64,000 nucleotides of DNA, taken from positions 24,715-88,714 of the forward strand of contig NZ_JAINVH010000035.1 in assembly GCF_020400825.1 (NCBI RefSeq), in the 5' to 3' direction. The notes under the pieces are model-generated. The model was not told where the DNA came from, made no database searches, and saw only the letters and a list, made by a program, of their open reading frames with translations. The translations under genes and the position numbers were made by a program. The DNA is from Streptomyces sp. HPF1205. Lineage in GTDB: Bacteria > Actinomycetota > Actinomycetes > Streptomycetales > Streptomycetaceae. Shown piece after piece: positions 51,382-60,143 of this stretch (positions are counted from its first letter, which is position 1; every line of letters begins with the position of its first letter).

Positions 51382-51759
51382 ATGCCCCTCTCCCCCAGCA
51401 GCCAGGCGCCCGCCGTAGCAGAGCCGATTCCGCAGGAACCGCGCACCTATGCGATCACCGGGGGCCGCACCAGTGCGCGACACGTCCTTCGGGTGGAGAC
51501 ACAACTACTGCCCGGTCCCGCAGATGACCTGCACCTGTCCGCGGAGGCGGCTCAGGTACTGGCGGCGTGCAGCGCGCGCAGCGCGTCGGTGGCGGAGATC
51601 GCCCACGCGATCGGGCGGCCGGTGTGGGCCGCCAAAGTCCTCATCAGCGACCTGCTGGACACCGGAGCGCTGCTCCTGCCGCACTCGGCCAGCACCCACC
51701 CCGGAAGCGACCCCCACATTCTTGCCCTGGTCCTGGAAGGACTCAGGCGCCAGGCATGA
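51382..51759 (+). CDS. cvnC: Conservon DUF742 protein CvnC
   Basis: 125 aa, beginning one base after the CvnB stop. RTYAITGGRTSARHVLRVET is the DUF742 start and SVAEIAHAIGRPVWAAKVLI, SDLLDTGALLL the winged-helix-like remainder. CvnC proteins are small cytosolic conservon partners of unknown exact role. The stop overlaps the CvnD start by 4 nt. Confidence 0.92.
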   Translation: MPLSPSSQAPAVAEPIPQEPRTYAITGGRTSARHVLRVETQLLPGPADDLHLSAEAAQVLAACSARSASVAEIAHAIGRPVWAAKVLISDLLDTGALLLPHSASTHPGSDPHILALVLEGLRRQA

Positions 51760-52403
51760 ACGAGCGTCAGGAAGGACCCGTGGTGACCACCGCCGATCCA
51801 CCGTCCACGGCAGCCGTCAAGATCATCGTCGCCGGGGGTTTCGGCGCCGGCAAGACCACCCTGGTCACCGCCGTCTCCGAGATCCGGCCGCTGACCACCG
51901 AGGAGGAACTGACCCTCCCCAGCAGCGCCACGGACGACCTGGCCGGCGTGGAGGGCAAGACCACCACCACGGTGGCCGTGGACTTCGGAAGGATCACCTT
52001 CCCCTACCCCGACATGGAGCTGACGCTGTACCTGTTCGGCACCCCCGGCCAGGACCGCTTCCTGTTTTTGTGGCACGGCCTTGCCGAAGGCGCGATTGGC
52101 GCCGTCGTCCTGGCCGACACCCGCCGCCTGGACGACAGCTTCCCGTCCCTGACCTACTTCGAACAGCTCGGCCTGCCGTTCATCGTGGCCGTCAACGAAT
52201 TCGAGGGCTGCCCCTACCGCTACACCCCCGACGAAGTCCGTGACGCCCTCGACCTGCCCCCGCACATCCCCGTCGTGCTGTGCGACGCACGCGACCGGGC
52301 CTCGGCCACCGACACCCTCATCGCCTTGGTCCACCACGCCCTGGGCCGACTGCCCTCCTTTACACCCGCCGCCACCCCTTCCCGCCTCGGAGCACCCGCA
52401 TGA
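51756..52403 (+). CDS. cvnD: Conservon Ras-like small GTPase CvnD
   Basis: 215 aa; ATG at 51756 overlaps the previous stop, with an alternative GTG at 51783. IIVAGGFGAGKTTLVTAVSE is the P-loop, GKTTTTVAVDFGRI the switch I region, LYLFGTPGQDRFLFLWHGLA the switch II region, and FIVAVNEFEGC replaces the NKxD motif, as usual in this family. MglA-type switch of the conservon. The stop overlaps the GAF gene by 4 nt. Confidence 0.94.
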   Translation: MNERQEGPVVTTADPPSTAAVKIIVAGGFGAGKTTLVTAVSEIRPLTTEEELTLPSSATDDLAGVEGKTTTTVAVDFGRITFPYPDMELTLYLFGTPGQDRFLFLWHGLAEGAIGAVVLADTRRLDDSFPSLTYFEQLGLPFIVAVNEFEGCPYRYTPDEVRDALDLPPHIPVVLCDARDRASATDTLIALVHHALGRLPSFTPAATPSRLGAPA

Positions 52404-52945
52404 CCATCTTCGACCCCGCCTCCGGACTCCGCGTCGCCTCACCGGACCCCGACCTGCAGCCCCGTACCGCCCTTTTGCACGACCTCGGCCTGGACGCCGA
52501 GGCCGTGCCCGAACTGGATGCCATCGCCAGGACGCTGGGGGAACAAGCTGGCCAGCCCTGGGCCATGATCAATTTCATCACCGACCGCCAGCGGTTCGCC
52601 GGACTGTACGTCGCCCCCGGCGCCCCGATCGTTGAGCGCAGCATGGCCCGCGAGCACGGCTACTGCCCCGACGTCCTTCACCGCCCCGTCGCGCTGATCC
52701 TGCCCGACGTGTGCAGCCACCCGCGCTTCCAGTCCAACGAGGTCGTCGACGCCCTGGGTGTGCGCACTTACAGCGGCGCCCCGCTCATCCACAACGAGAC
52801 CGGCATCACCCTGGGCACCGTCTGCTTCATCGGCCCCAAGGCCCTGCCCCAGAACACCGGCCAGGCCAGCCGCGCCCTGATCAACGCCACCCGCGACCAG
52901 GTCATGAACACCATCCGCGCCCGCGCCGCAGACCGCACCCGCTGA
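52400..52945 (+). CDS. GAF-domain protein coupled to the conservon
   Basis: 181 aa, ATG overlapping the CvnD stop. A GAF fold is recognisable: AMINFITDRQRFAGLYVAPG, SMAREHGYCPDVLHRPVALI, and VRTYSGAPLIHNETGITLGT followed by VCFIG. GAF domains bind heme, cyclic nucleotides or other small ligands. Translational coupling to cvnD suggests that it supplies a signal to, or receives output from, the conservon complex. Confidence 0.87.
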   Translation: MTIFDPASGLRVASPDPDLQPRTALLHDLGLDAEAVPELDAIARTLGEQAGQPWAMINFITDRQRFAGLYVAPGAPIVERSMAREHGYCPDVLHRPVALILPDVCSHPRFQSNEVVDALGVRTYSGAPLIHNETGITLGTVCFIGPKALPQNTGQASRALINATRDQVMNTIRARAADRTR

Positions 52946-52995
52946 CACCCGCCGCTGCCCGAAGTATCCCGCCCGTCGACGTCAAGGAGGATCCG

Positions 52996-54210
52996 GTGAC
53001 CTCGATCTCGGCCCGGCCCGCCGACCCGCACCACGAACTCCGCCAGTACGTGCGCGACTTCACCCAGACGTACATCGCGCCCCAGGTGGGCGTGATGGAG
53101 CGCGACCGCCAGGTGGAAGCCGAACTGCCCCGCCTGATCGCCGCGCAGGGCTGGATCGGGGCGACGATCGATACCGCCTACGGCGGGATGAGCGCCGGCC
53201 ATGAGGCCAAGACCGTCATCATCGAGGAGATCTCGTGCGTGAGCCCCGCCATGGGGGCCGCGGTCCAGGCGTCCCAGCTCGGCGTCGCCAAGATCGTCCA
53301 CTTCGGCACCGAGGAACAAAAGAGGTACTGGCTTCCGCAGATCGCCGCCGGGACGTGCCTGCCCACCATCGCGGTCACCGAGCCCGGCTCCGGCGGCCAC
53401 GTGCTGGGCATGGAATCCACCGCCCGCCGCGACGGCAGCCACTGGATCCTCAACGGCCGCAAAGTCTTCGTCGGCAACTCCCACATCGGCGACGTCCACG
53501 GCGTCGTGGTACGCACCGGCGAGGGCAACCGCGGCCTGACCGCTTTCCTGGTCGAAGCCGGCCGGCCCGGTCTCACCCTCACCCCGCACCGTCTGGCGCT
53601 GGGCCTGCACGGCTTCAGCTTCGGCGAACTCGTCATGGACAACTGCCGGGTACCGGCGGAGAACTTGATCGGCGAGGTCGGCGACGGCATGGCTGTGGCC
53701 TACTCCTCCAGCGTGCTGTACGGACGGGCCAACCTGACCGCGCTCGCCCTCGGCATCCACCAGGCCATCCACGACATCACCATCGAATTCGCCCGCGACC
53801 GACGGCGCTACGGCTCCCAGCTGGCCGAACTGCCGACAATCCGCGCCAAACTCGGCGAACTGCGCTCCCGGCTGCTGACCGCCCGCACCACCGCCTACGA
53901 CGCCGTCCGCCTCCTGGACGCCGGATACGCCTGCGACGAGGAACTGATCAACGCCAAACACGTGAACGTCGAGCTGCTCAAGGACTCCGCGCGCACCGCC
54001 ATGGACATCTGGGCTGGCGCCGGACTGCTGACCGACAATCCGATCGAGCGCTACTTCCGTGACGCCTGGCACCCCTACCCCGCCGCCGGAACTGGCGACA
54101 TCCAGCTTCTCAGGCTCGGCGAGATCGCCGCAGGGGTGAAGCACCCGCAGTGGTCGCAGCGCTTCCCCGCGACCAGACGAGCAACTGCCGACCAGTCCGT
54201 GCCGGTCTGA
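52996..54210 (+). CDS. Acyl-CoA dehydrogenase family protein
   Basis: 404 aa from GTG after AAGGAGG. Motifs: TIAVTEPGSGGHVLGMESTA is the FAD-binding region, VLYGRANLTALALGIHQAIH a helical segment, FARDRRRYGSQLAELPTIRA the C-terminal signature, and AMDIWAGAGLLTDNPIERYF the C-terminal motif. An alpha-beta dehydrogenation of acyl-CoA or acyl-carrier-bound substrates is expected. It follows the conservon GAF gene by 50 bp. In conservons the downstream genes vary and often encode P450s; a dehydrogenase is less familiar to me. Confidence 0.92.
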   Translation: MTSISARPADPHHELRQYVRDFTQTYIAPQVGVMERDRQVEAELPRLIAAQGWIGATIDTAYGGMSAGHEAKTVIIEEISCVSPAMGAAVQASQLGVAKIVHFGTEEQKRYWLPQIAAGTCLPTIAVTEPGSGGHVLGMESTARRDGSHWILNGRKVFVGNSHIGDVHGVVVRTGEGNRGLTAFLVEAGRPGLTLTPHRLALGLHGFSFGELVMDNCRVPAENLIGEVGDGMAVAYSSSVLYGRANLTALALGIHQAIHDITIEFARDRRRYGSQLAELPTIRAKLGELRSRLLTARTTAYDAVRLLDAGYACDEELINAKHVNVELLKDSARTAMDIWAGAGLLTDNPIERYFRDAWHPYPAAGTGDIQLLRLGEIAAGVKHPQWSQRFPATRRATADQSVPV

Positions 54211-54265
54211 TCCGGCACGAGCCCAACCACCAGCTACAACAGTCGCATTCCAGGAGCCCGCGCCC

Positions 54266-54700
54266 ATGATCCGCAACGACAGCCACACCGCCACCTCCGC
54301 TCCCCCGTTACTCGAACTCGCCCTCGCCGAGGGGGACATGCGGGCGCTGGACTGGCTGGCGACCGTACGCGCGGCAGCACGGGCCGGCCTGCGCCACCTC
54401 GTCCTGACCGGGTCCAGCCCCCGACGGCACCGCGCCGCCAGGGCCCTGTGGGAGTGCGGCACCGCCTACGGCATGCACGTCGAGTTCACCGCGACCCCGC
54501 CCACCCCCGCCGTCAGCCACGAACCACGTGTACGGATCGCCGCCGATGGCATACCCCGCCTGGTCATCCCCGACGGCATCCCCCTGACCGACCTCCCCGC
54601 CGCGCTGGGGCCCGCACTGGCCGGTATAGCCAGCCCGCCCGTACTGCAGGCCCTCGAAGCCGCCGCCGCATGGCGGCCGGATCGTCCGGCCGCCATCTAA
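54266..54700 (+). CDS. Small unknown protein with TTA codon
   Basis: 144 aa, ATG after CAGGAG. No family recognised. RALDWLATVRAAARAGLRHL and GSSPRRHRAARALWECGTAY are helical, and IAADGIPRLVIPDGIPLTDL is a strand-rich part. Residue 15 is encoded by the rare TTA codon (54308-54310), so production may depend on bldA. A strong terminator follows its stop. Confidence 0.65.
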   Translation: MIRNDSHTATSAPPLLELALAEGDMRALDWLATVRAAARAGLRHLVLTGSSPRRHRAARALWECGTAYGMHVEFTATPPTPAVSHEPRVRIAADGIPRLVIPDGIPLTDLPAALGPALAGIASPPVLQALEAAAAWRPDRPAAI

Positions 54701-54704
54701 GACC

Positions 54705-54729
54705 GCTCCCGCGGCACCGCCGCGGGAGC
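54705..54729 (+). terminator. Perfect hairpin terminator
   Basis: GCTCCCGCGGC (54705-54715) and GCCGCGGGAGC (54719-54729) form a perfect 11-bp stem with a 3-nt loop, right after the stop of the preceding gene. Confidence 0.75.
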
Positions 54730-54971
54730 CGGGTCCCGCCGCCCGACCCGCGCCCCCGTCGGGACGGGCGGCGGACCACCCGCACACACCACCACCCACC
54801 GCACACCCACCGACGGCCGTCCCAGTCGGCCGCCCGTGAACGGCTCGCTGCCAGGAATGCACGCAGGTCTCCCCCTGCCGGCGTGGACAGCGAGCCCCCG
54901 GCCGCCGCCCTCATGCCCAGCGGCGGCCGGCCCCCCACCATGCGACACCGTCACGTTCGATCGAGGACCCC

Positions 54972-55772
54972 ATGAGCACACTGCCCGACACCGATCTGTC
55001 GGCCGCACTCGTGACCGACTCCGGCTTCGAAGACACCCTCTTCGCTGCGCTGGGGCGACTGCGCACGATCGCCCGGATCGCCGGTCTGCACCTGACACTC
55101 GGCTACCCCGGCGAGACCCCCACCGGCTCCCGCCTGCCCCTGGGTGACGTCACCGAGAGCACCGCCCGCGAACTGGCGGCCCTGCTCACCCCGGCCAGCG
55201 ACACGGCGAGCCCCACCCCCGGCGCCCCGGGCATCGCCGGTGCCGCGGTCCTGCTCAGGGCCGCAGCCGAAGCCGCCGGGATCGACTTGCTCCTGCGAGC
55301 GCCGCGCATCGGGTCTGACGGACTGGCCCGGATCCCGCTCGGCAGCGTCGACCACGACACCGCCCTGCGCCTGGCCCACCTGGTCGAGCAGCACATGACC
55401 GGTCTCTACGAAACCGGACAGGCCCTGCGAGCCGCCTTGGAAGCCGTGGGCATCACGGCTGACCAACTCGTGGCGGATGACGGAGCCATTCAGGTCGGCG
55501 ACATCACCGTGCCCGAAGGCGTCGCCCTGCTGCGGCACCTCAGCCCCGGCGAAACCGTCCCGGACGCCGACCCGGACGACCACGCCGCCGGCGAAGACCT
55601 CGCCGCACGCCTGTCCGATGCGGTCAAGCAGGTCACCGACGGCGGCTTCCTCGACGCCGCTTACACGCCCTACTGCCGAAGGTGCCGCAGCGAAGCCGCG
55701 CTCGTCCTCGGCCGGCTGGAGCCCAAGCACACCCAGGCCCTGACGGCGCACCTCGTGCGGGCCGTGGCATGA
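54972..55772 (+). CDS. Unknown protein with three internal repeats and CxxC
   Basis: 266 aa, ATG with CGAGGACC upstream. A repeated unit of about 75-90 aa is visible: GSRLPLGDVTESTARELAAL, LARIPLGSVDHDTALRLAHL, and AIQVGDITVPEGVALLRHL. Each is preceded by an alanine-rich helix and a short strand such as LLLRAP. The C-terminus has CRRCRSEAAL, a CxxC that could bind zinc. I do not know the family. The stop overlaps the next start by 4 nt (ATGA). Confidence 0.65.
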   Translation: MSTLPDTDLSAALVTDSGFEDTLFAALGRLRTIARIAGLHLTLGYPGETPTGSRLPLGDVTESTARELAALLTPASDTASPTPGAPGIAGAAVLLRAAAEAAGIDLLLRAPRIGSDGLARIPLGSVDHDTALRLAHLVEQHMTGLYETGQALRAALEAVGITADQLVADDGAIQVGDITVPEGVALLRHLSPGETVPDADPDDHAAGEDLAARLSDAVKQVTDGGFLDAAYTPYCRRCRSEAALVLGRLEPKHTQALTAHLVRAVA

Positions 55773-56059
55773 GCCGGACCTTGGCGGACCGCCTTGCCGA
55801 CGAAGCGCACCAGTGTCTGACTCCGTGGAAGGCGGACGAGTTTTGGCCCGCTCTGCACGATCACCCCCTGATGCACCTCACGCGCTGGCCCGTTTTGCTG
55901 GGAGCCGCGGTCGTGGAGCGGCTCGATCTTTCCCGCGACGGCGTCCCGCTGCTCGTGGAGGCCACACGCGCAACGCCTCCCCAGAGGAGTCCGACGGCGC
56001 CTGCTACACCGACACCCCGGGCCTCAGTGTCCGAGCCCGCACGAACCGGACCACGTTGA
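55769..56059 (+). CDS. Short unknown protein, probably truncated
   Basis: 96 aa, coupled to the previous gene by ATGA. The N-terminal 67 residues (ADEAHQCLTPWKADEFWPAL, then HLTRWPVLLGAAVVERL) look coherent. After about position 55970 the sequence becomes low-complexity Pro/Thr/Ala, because the DNA there reads better in another frame as a VanX remnant. The natural C-terminus was probably lost by fusion with that fragment. Confidence 0.5.
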   Translation: MSRTLADRLADEAHQCLTPWKADEFWPALHDHPLMHLTRWPVLLGAAVVERLDLSRDGVPLLVEATRATPPQRSPTAPATPTPRASVSEPARTGPR

Positions 56060-56190
56060 GTCGCGCGCTGACCACCACAGGCTTGATCAACTACCCGACG
56101 GAGTGGTGGCACTGGTCGTTGGGCGACCGGTACTGGGCGCTGCAGACACAGCAGTCGGCCGCCCTCTATGGCCCGGTCGAACTGCCCTGA
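55972..56190 (+). pseudogene. C-terminal remnant of a VanX-like D-Ala-D-Ala dipeptidase (M15D)
   Basis: In the frame ending at 56190 the sequence reads NASPEESDGACYTDTPGL, a helix, and INYPTEWWHWSLGDRYWALQ. The EWWHW motif is the zinc-binding and catalytic end of M15D D-alanyl-D-alanine dipeptidases. The N-terminal two-thirds, including the SxHxxGxAxD zinc site, is missing. It is out of frame with the upstream ORF. Confidence 0.78.
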
Positions 56191-56228
56191 AACGGACCAC
56201 CCGCCCTTTGACGAACGAGGAGAGATCT

Positions 56229-58607
56229 GTGGGAATCACCCGGACCGACTGGTCCGAGCACTACACCCAGGGGCGAGGTTTCCGGCGGCTCGGGAACGAG
56301 GAGAAGGACCTGCTCGTCGAGCACGCGCCGGCGTCCAAGGGCGGCCGCGCGCTCGACGTCGGCTGCGGAACGGGCGAGATGTCCGTCTACCTTGCCTCGC
56401 TCGGGTACGAGGTCGACGCCGTCGATGCGGTTGACGCCGCGCTCGCGCGGGCCCGCACGGACCACCCCGACGCGACGGTGCGGTGGCTGTGCCTCGACAT
56501 CGAACGAGACGACCCAGCCCCGCTGGACGATACCATGTATGACCTGGTCGTCTTCCGCCTGTCGGCGGCCTTCGTGAACGACCGCACCCGTGTCCTGCAC
56601 GCTCTCGGGCGCCGACTGCGCGAGGGCGGCGCCGTGCTGGTCATCACCCCGCTGGCCGCGCACACCTCGGCCGAGAAGCGCCCCATCGCACTGGACGAGG
56701 ATGAGATCACCGCCCTCACCTGCGGATGGACGAGCGTGCAGCGCATCGCCGTCGGTGAGCTGACGGCGCTGATCCTGCGTGGGCCGTGCGCGGACACGGT
56801 TGCCGTGGAACGGTCCGTGCCAGCCACCGGCTACGCCGTTGCCGGAGCGTTGGCTGTCGTCACCGACGAGCACGGGCGTATCCTGCTCGGCTGGTCCAAA
56901 CGCGGCATGTGGGAAATTCCGGGCGGGAAGATCGAGGGTGCCGAGCCGCTGGACGGAGCCGCCGTGCGCGAGCTCGCTGAGGAGACCAGCCTGCACGCCA
57001 CCGGCGCCGCCGTGGTGACCATCCTCACCGACGCCGCCCAAGGCGTCCCGCGGGTGACCGCCGTGATCAGGATCGCCGGCTTCACCGGCACCCTCACCAC
57101 CGCGGAGCCGCAGAAGTTCACCCGTTGGGAATGGCACGACCTCCACGGTCTGGGATGTCTCGGCCCGATTTTCACCCCGAGCGCGCAGGCCCTGAATGCC
57201 GTCTGGCCCGGCGTCATCCCAGACCTGCCGCCGGTCCATGCCTACCCGCACGCTATCGAACTGGCTCCGGTGCCCGGTGAACCGGCCGAGGCGGTCCGGC
57301 TGCGGCAGGCGATGACGCGGACGGTCATCGACGGCGGCTGGGCCCGCTCCGAGAAAGTCCAGGAGGCGCTGCGGACCGTGCCCCGCCACCGCTTCGCTCC
57401 CGAGGCGGACCTCGCGACCGCGTACGACGGCGGGGACCGGGCGGTCATCACCCGGCGCGACGAGGCCGGGAAGGCGACCAGTTCGGTGTCGGCGGCATGG
57501 CTGCAGGCCGACATGATCGAGAATCTCCGGCTGGTGCCGGGTGCGGTGGTGTTCGAGGCGGGATCCGGCGGCTACAACGCGGAATTGATCGCCCACGTCG
57601 CCGGCCCGACGGGGCACGTGGTCACCGTGGACATCGACCCCTGGGTGGCGCGCCGCACCCGTGCCTTCACCACGGAGGCCGGCAGCGGCCGCGTCACCGT
57701 GGTCGAGGCCGACGCGGCGCTCGGCGCGCCCGCGCACCTCGTGCCGCGCGGCGGCTTCGACGCCAGCGTGATCACCTACAACTGCTGGGACATTGCCCCG
57801 GCCTGGCGCGAGCATCTGGCCGAGGGCGGACGCCTGGTCCTGCCGCTGGAAATCGGCGGCTACACCCGGGCCATCGCCTTCGAACGGCGCGGCCAGGTGC
57901 TGCACGCCCGTAGCTTCACGCACTGCGGCTTCGTCCGCGACCAGGGGCAGCACGCCCGGACCATCCCGGCCGTGGGCCTTCTGGACGGGGAACTGACGCT
58001 CCGCTTCGAGCACGGTATCGCCGCCCCCACGAAGGGACTGGAGGAGGCGCTGCGTGGGCCGCGGCACGAGGTCGCCACCGGCGTGACCATGGGCAGCGGC
58101 ATCTACTTCGGGTCGCTGCAGCTGTACGCGGCGACTACCTTGCCCGGCTTCTGCCGGCTGGCCGCCCACGCCGACCCCGAAGGCGGCGTCACCGGCATCG
58201 CGAAGGGCCGGGACGTGCCGACGATGGTCGGCGACGCTTCCCTGGCCTACCTGACGTACATCCAGATTCGGCATGGGGAGCGCCCGCAGGACAAGGAATG
58301 GGAGTGGGTGGTCCGCGCCTTCGGAGAGCACGGCCTCGACCTCGCCGAGCAGCTGGCAGGGACGGTGCGGGCATGGGACCGCCACGTGCGTGCCGACGAC
58401 AACAGCAAGCACACCGACCCGGCCCTGACCGTCTACCCGGCCGGCACACCCGACGATCTGCTGCCCGCAGGCGACGTGCTGGACAAGGAGCACTCCCGCC
58501 TGGTGTTCCAGTGGCCGGACCGAACCGGGCAAATGCCAGCCCATACCGAAGGCATTGAAGCTGTCCCTGCGGTGAAGCGGGCGCGATCCGAACGAACAAA
58601 GGGGTGA
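56229..58607 (+). CDS. SAM methyltransferase-NUDIX-PIMT fusion, FxLD-system type
   Basis: 792 aa from GTG after GAGGAGAG. Residues 1-190 form a class I methyltransferase (RALDVGCGTGEMSVYLASLG). Residues about 200-340 are a NUDIX domain (EIPGGKIEGAEPLDGAAVRE, then LAEETS). From about residue 355 follows a protein-L-isoaspartate-methyltransferase-like domain (GAVVFEAGSGGYNAELIAHV, GPTGHVVTVDIDPWVARRTR), then a C-terminal region of about 200 residues with GSGIYFGSLQLYAATTLPGF. The PIMT-like half matches the methyltransferase of FxLD lanthipeptide-type RiPP systems as I remember it. No FxLD precursor or LanB/LanC gene is nearby, so it may act on another peptide or protein. Confidence 0.82.
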   Translation: MGITRTDWSEHYTQGRGFRRLGNEEKDLLVEHAPASKGGRALDVGCGTGEMSVYLASLGYEVDAVDAVDAALARARTDHPDATVRWLCLDIERDDPAPLDDTMYDLVVFRLSAAFVNDRTRVLHALGRRLREGGAVLVITPLAAHTSAEKRPIALDEDEITALTCGWTSVQRIAVGELTALILRGPCADTVAVERSVPATGYAVAGALAVVTDEHGRILLGWSKRGMWEIPGGKIEGAEPLDGAAVRELAEETSLHATGAAVVTILTDAAQGVPRVTAVIRIAGFTGTLTTAEPQKFTRWEWHDLHGLGCLGPIFTPSAQALNAVWPGVIPDLPPVHAYPHAIELAPVPGEPAEAVRLRQAMTRTVIDGGWARSEKVQEALRTVPRHRFAPEADLATAYDGGDRAVITRRDEAGKATSSVSAAWLQADMIENLRLVPGAVVFEAGSGGYNAELIAHVAGPTGHVVTVDIDPWVARRTRAFTTEAGSGRVTVVEADAALGAPAHLVPRGGFDASVITYNCWDIAPAWREHLAEGGRLVLPLEIGGYTRAIAFERRGQVLHARSFTHCGFVRDQGQHARTIPAVGLLDGELTLRFEHGIAAPTKGLEEALRGPRHEVATGVTMGSGIYFGSLQLYAATTLPGFCRLAAHADPEGGVTGIAKGRDVPTMVGDASLAYLTYIQIRHGERPQDKEWEWVVRAFGEHGLDLAEQLAGTVRAWDRHVRADDNSKHTDPALTVYPAGTPDDLLPAGDVLDKEHSRLVFQWPDRTGQMPAHTEGIEAVPAVKRARSERTKG

Positions 58608-58783
58608 ACCACCCCGACGCGGGCCCTACACATCAAGCCCGGGCTCATCGCGCACACCACCGGCGTGACGCAGACGCTCCCGCTTCCCTGCACCCGACCG
58701 AGCCCTACCGGCTGGCACATGTCCGAAGGTCACGCCGCCGCCCGCCGCAGTCCGCGCATCTGCGAATCCGACCGAGGAGAGTC

Positions 58784-59602
58784 ATGAAATTGACCGTGGT
58801 GAGCCAGAACTGCCAGGTGGGCGCCGACAAGGACGGCCGCTGGAAGGAACTACTCGCCGTCATCCGCGGTATCCGCCCCCATCTGCTCATGCTCCAGGAG
58901 GTACCCTGGCTGACCGACCCGGACGCAGCCGCGGCGGCGGAGCAGGATCTCGGGTTGTCCCTGGCGGTCGCGCCGTCTCGGCGCTTGAACACGGCGGTCG
59001 CCTGGGACCCAGCGGTGCTGGAGTGGCAGGCAACGGACACGGAGTATGCGGTCACCGATATGCACCATGGGTACTGCGCCCCGCGGTTCACGCCGTTAGG
59101 TCTGGCGCATCCGTCGCCGGCGCCGCTGGTTGCGATCAGCACGCATCTGACCCCGTACTCTGCGCAGGCTGCCGCTCAGGAGGCGCAGATCCTGTGCGCG
59201 AGGGCATACCGGTACGGCGGCGTCGCCATCGTGGCCGGGGACATCAACCACTGCCCGCTGGACGACCCGGAGATCCCGTGGGAGGAGGTTCCGCCCTACA
59301 ACCGCACCGCCCGCTGCGTGCCGCGCGCGTCCGCAGATGAGCCCTGGCGCGGCAATCGGATCGTCGGACAGACATTCCGGGACGGCGAGTTCACGGACGT
59401 CGCCGCACACTTCGGCGATCACCAGCCGACGGGCAAAGCCGGCCTTCTCCGGGTCGACCAGGCCCACGTCACCCCTGCGGTTCGTCCTGCCCTGCGCGGC
59501 TATCGGCGACTCAACCCCACAGATGCTAGCGACCACTACGGCATCACTTTCGACCTCGACCTCACCGCCGTCGACGCCGATTGCATCCGCACCTATACCT
59601 GA
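58784..59602 (+). CDS. Endonuclease/exonuclease/phosphatase (EEP) family protein
   Basis: 272 aa, ATG after GAGGAGAG. EEP motifs: VVSQNCQVGADK (Asn), LLMLQEVPWL (catalytic Glu), LVAISTHLTPYS, VAIVAGDINHCP (GDxN), and PTDASDHYGITFDL (SDH). The metal-dependent phosphodiesterase fold acts on DNA, lipids or nucleotides; no signal peptide is visible, so a cytosolic role is likely. A TTA codon at residue 105 (59096-59098) suggests bldA control. It lies 176 bp after the fusion methyltransferase. Confidence 0.88.
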   Translation: MKLTVVSQNCQVGADKDGRWKELLAVIRGIRPHLLMLQEVPWLTDPDAAAAAEQDLGLSLAVAPSRRLNTAVAWDPAVLEWQATDTEYAVTDMHHGYCAPRFTPLGLAHPSPAPLVAISTHLTPYSAQAAAQEAQILCARAYRYGGVAIVAGDINHCPLDDPEIPWEEVPPYNRTARCVPRASADEPWRGNRIVGQTFRDGEFTDVAAHFGDHQPTGKAGLLRVDQAHVTPAVRPALRGYRRLNPTDASDHYGITFDLDLTAVDADCIRTYT

Positions 59603-59608
59603 CTCCAG

Positions 59609-59635
59609 GCCCGCGTTTGCCTGACTCATGCGGGC
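59609..59635 (+). terminator. Possible weak terminator
   Basis: GCCCGC (59609-59614) and GCGGGC (59630-59635) form a 6-bp stem followed by TCTTG, just after the EEP stop. The rest of the gap to 59846 shows no other feature. Confidence 0.35.
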
Positions 59636-59846
59636 TCTTGGGCAGTTGATATCGGCGGCGAGCGCGACAAGCCGGCAAACGGCCCAGTAGCCGGAGTTCT
59701 CGGCGCTTCAAGATCCACGAAGGTCTCGCCCCCCATGCGTTCGGCGCCCGCCGGCAAGCGCCCCCGACGTCTGGGCTGCGGTGCGGTATACCGCGCGGCG
59801 CCCGAACTTGAAAGACTTGACGGTCGACCGGTGAAGAGAGGGTTGG

Positions 59847-60143
59847 ATGTCGGGACGGATATCGGTCCGATTAGAGAAGCTGGCCCAGCACGCTGAGGAC
59901 CTGGACGCTCTCATGACGCGGCTACAGAAGCACCTGACGCAACTCGACAGTGCGGTGCGGCGGGTGACCGAGGGCTGGGAGGGCGAGGCGCAGGACGCGT
60001 TCGGCGCGTACTACCGCAAGTGGCGCACGGCCTCCGGCGACCTGCACGGCGCCCTGCGCGACCTGCACAAGATCCTGACGACCGCCCACGGCAATTACGC
60101 GGCGGCGCACACCGCCAACCAGCGCATGTGGGGCGGACGGTGA
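59847..60143 (+). CDS. WXG100-family (ESAT-6-like) protein
   Basis: 98 aa, ATG with GAGAGGG upstream. A helix-turn-helix pair with the WxG hairpin in RRVTEGWEGEAQDAFGAYYR at its centre. Helical partner LEKLAQHAEDLDALMTRLQK precedes it. WXG100 proteins are type VII secretion substrates or chaperones, usually paired with a large effector; the next gene, overlapping by GTGA, encodes that candidate. No secretion apparatus gene is in the window. Confidence 0.88.
   Translation: MSGRISVRLEKLAQHAEDLDALMTRLQKHLTQLDSAVRRVTEGWEGEAQDAFGAYYRKWRTASGDLHGALRDLHKILTTAHGNYAAAHTANQRMWGGR

Noticed and set aside
54701..58783. FxLD-type precursor peptide near the fusion methyltransferase
   Set aside because: No short frame with an F-x-L-D leader motif and a ribosome site was found upstream or downstream.
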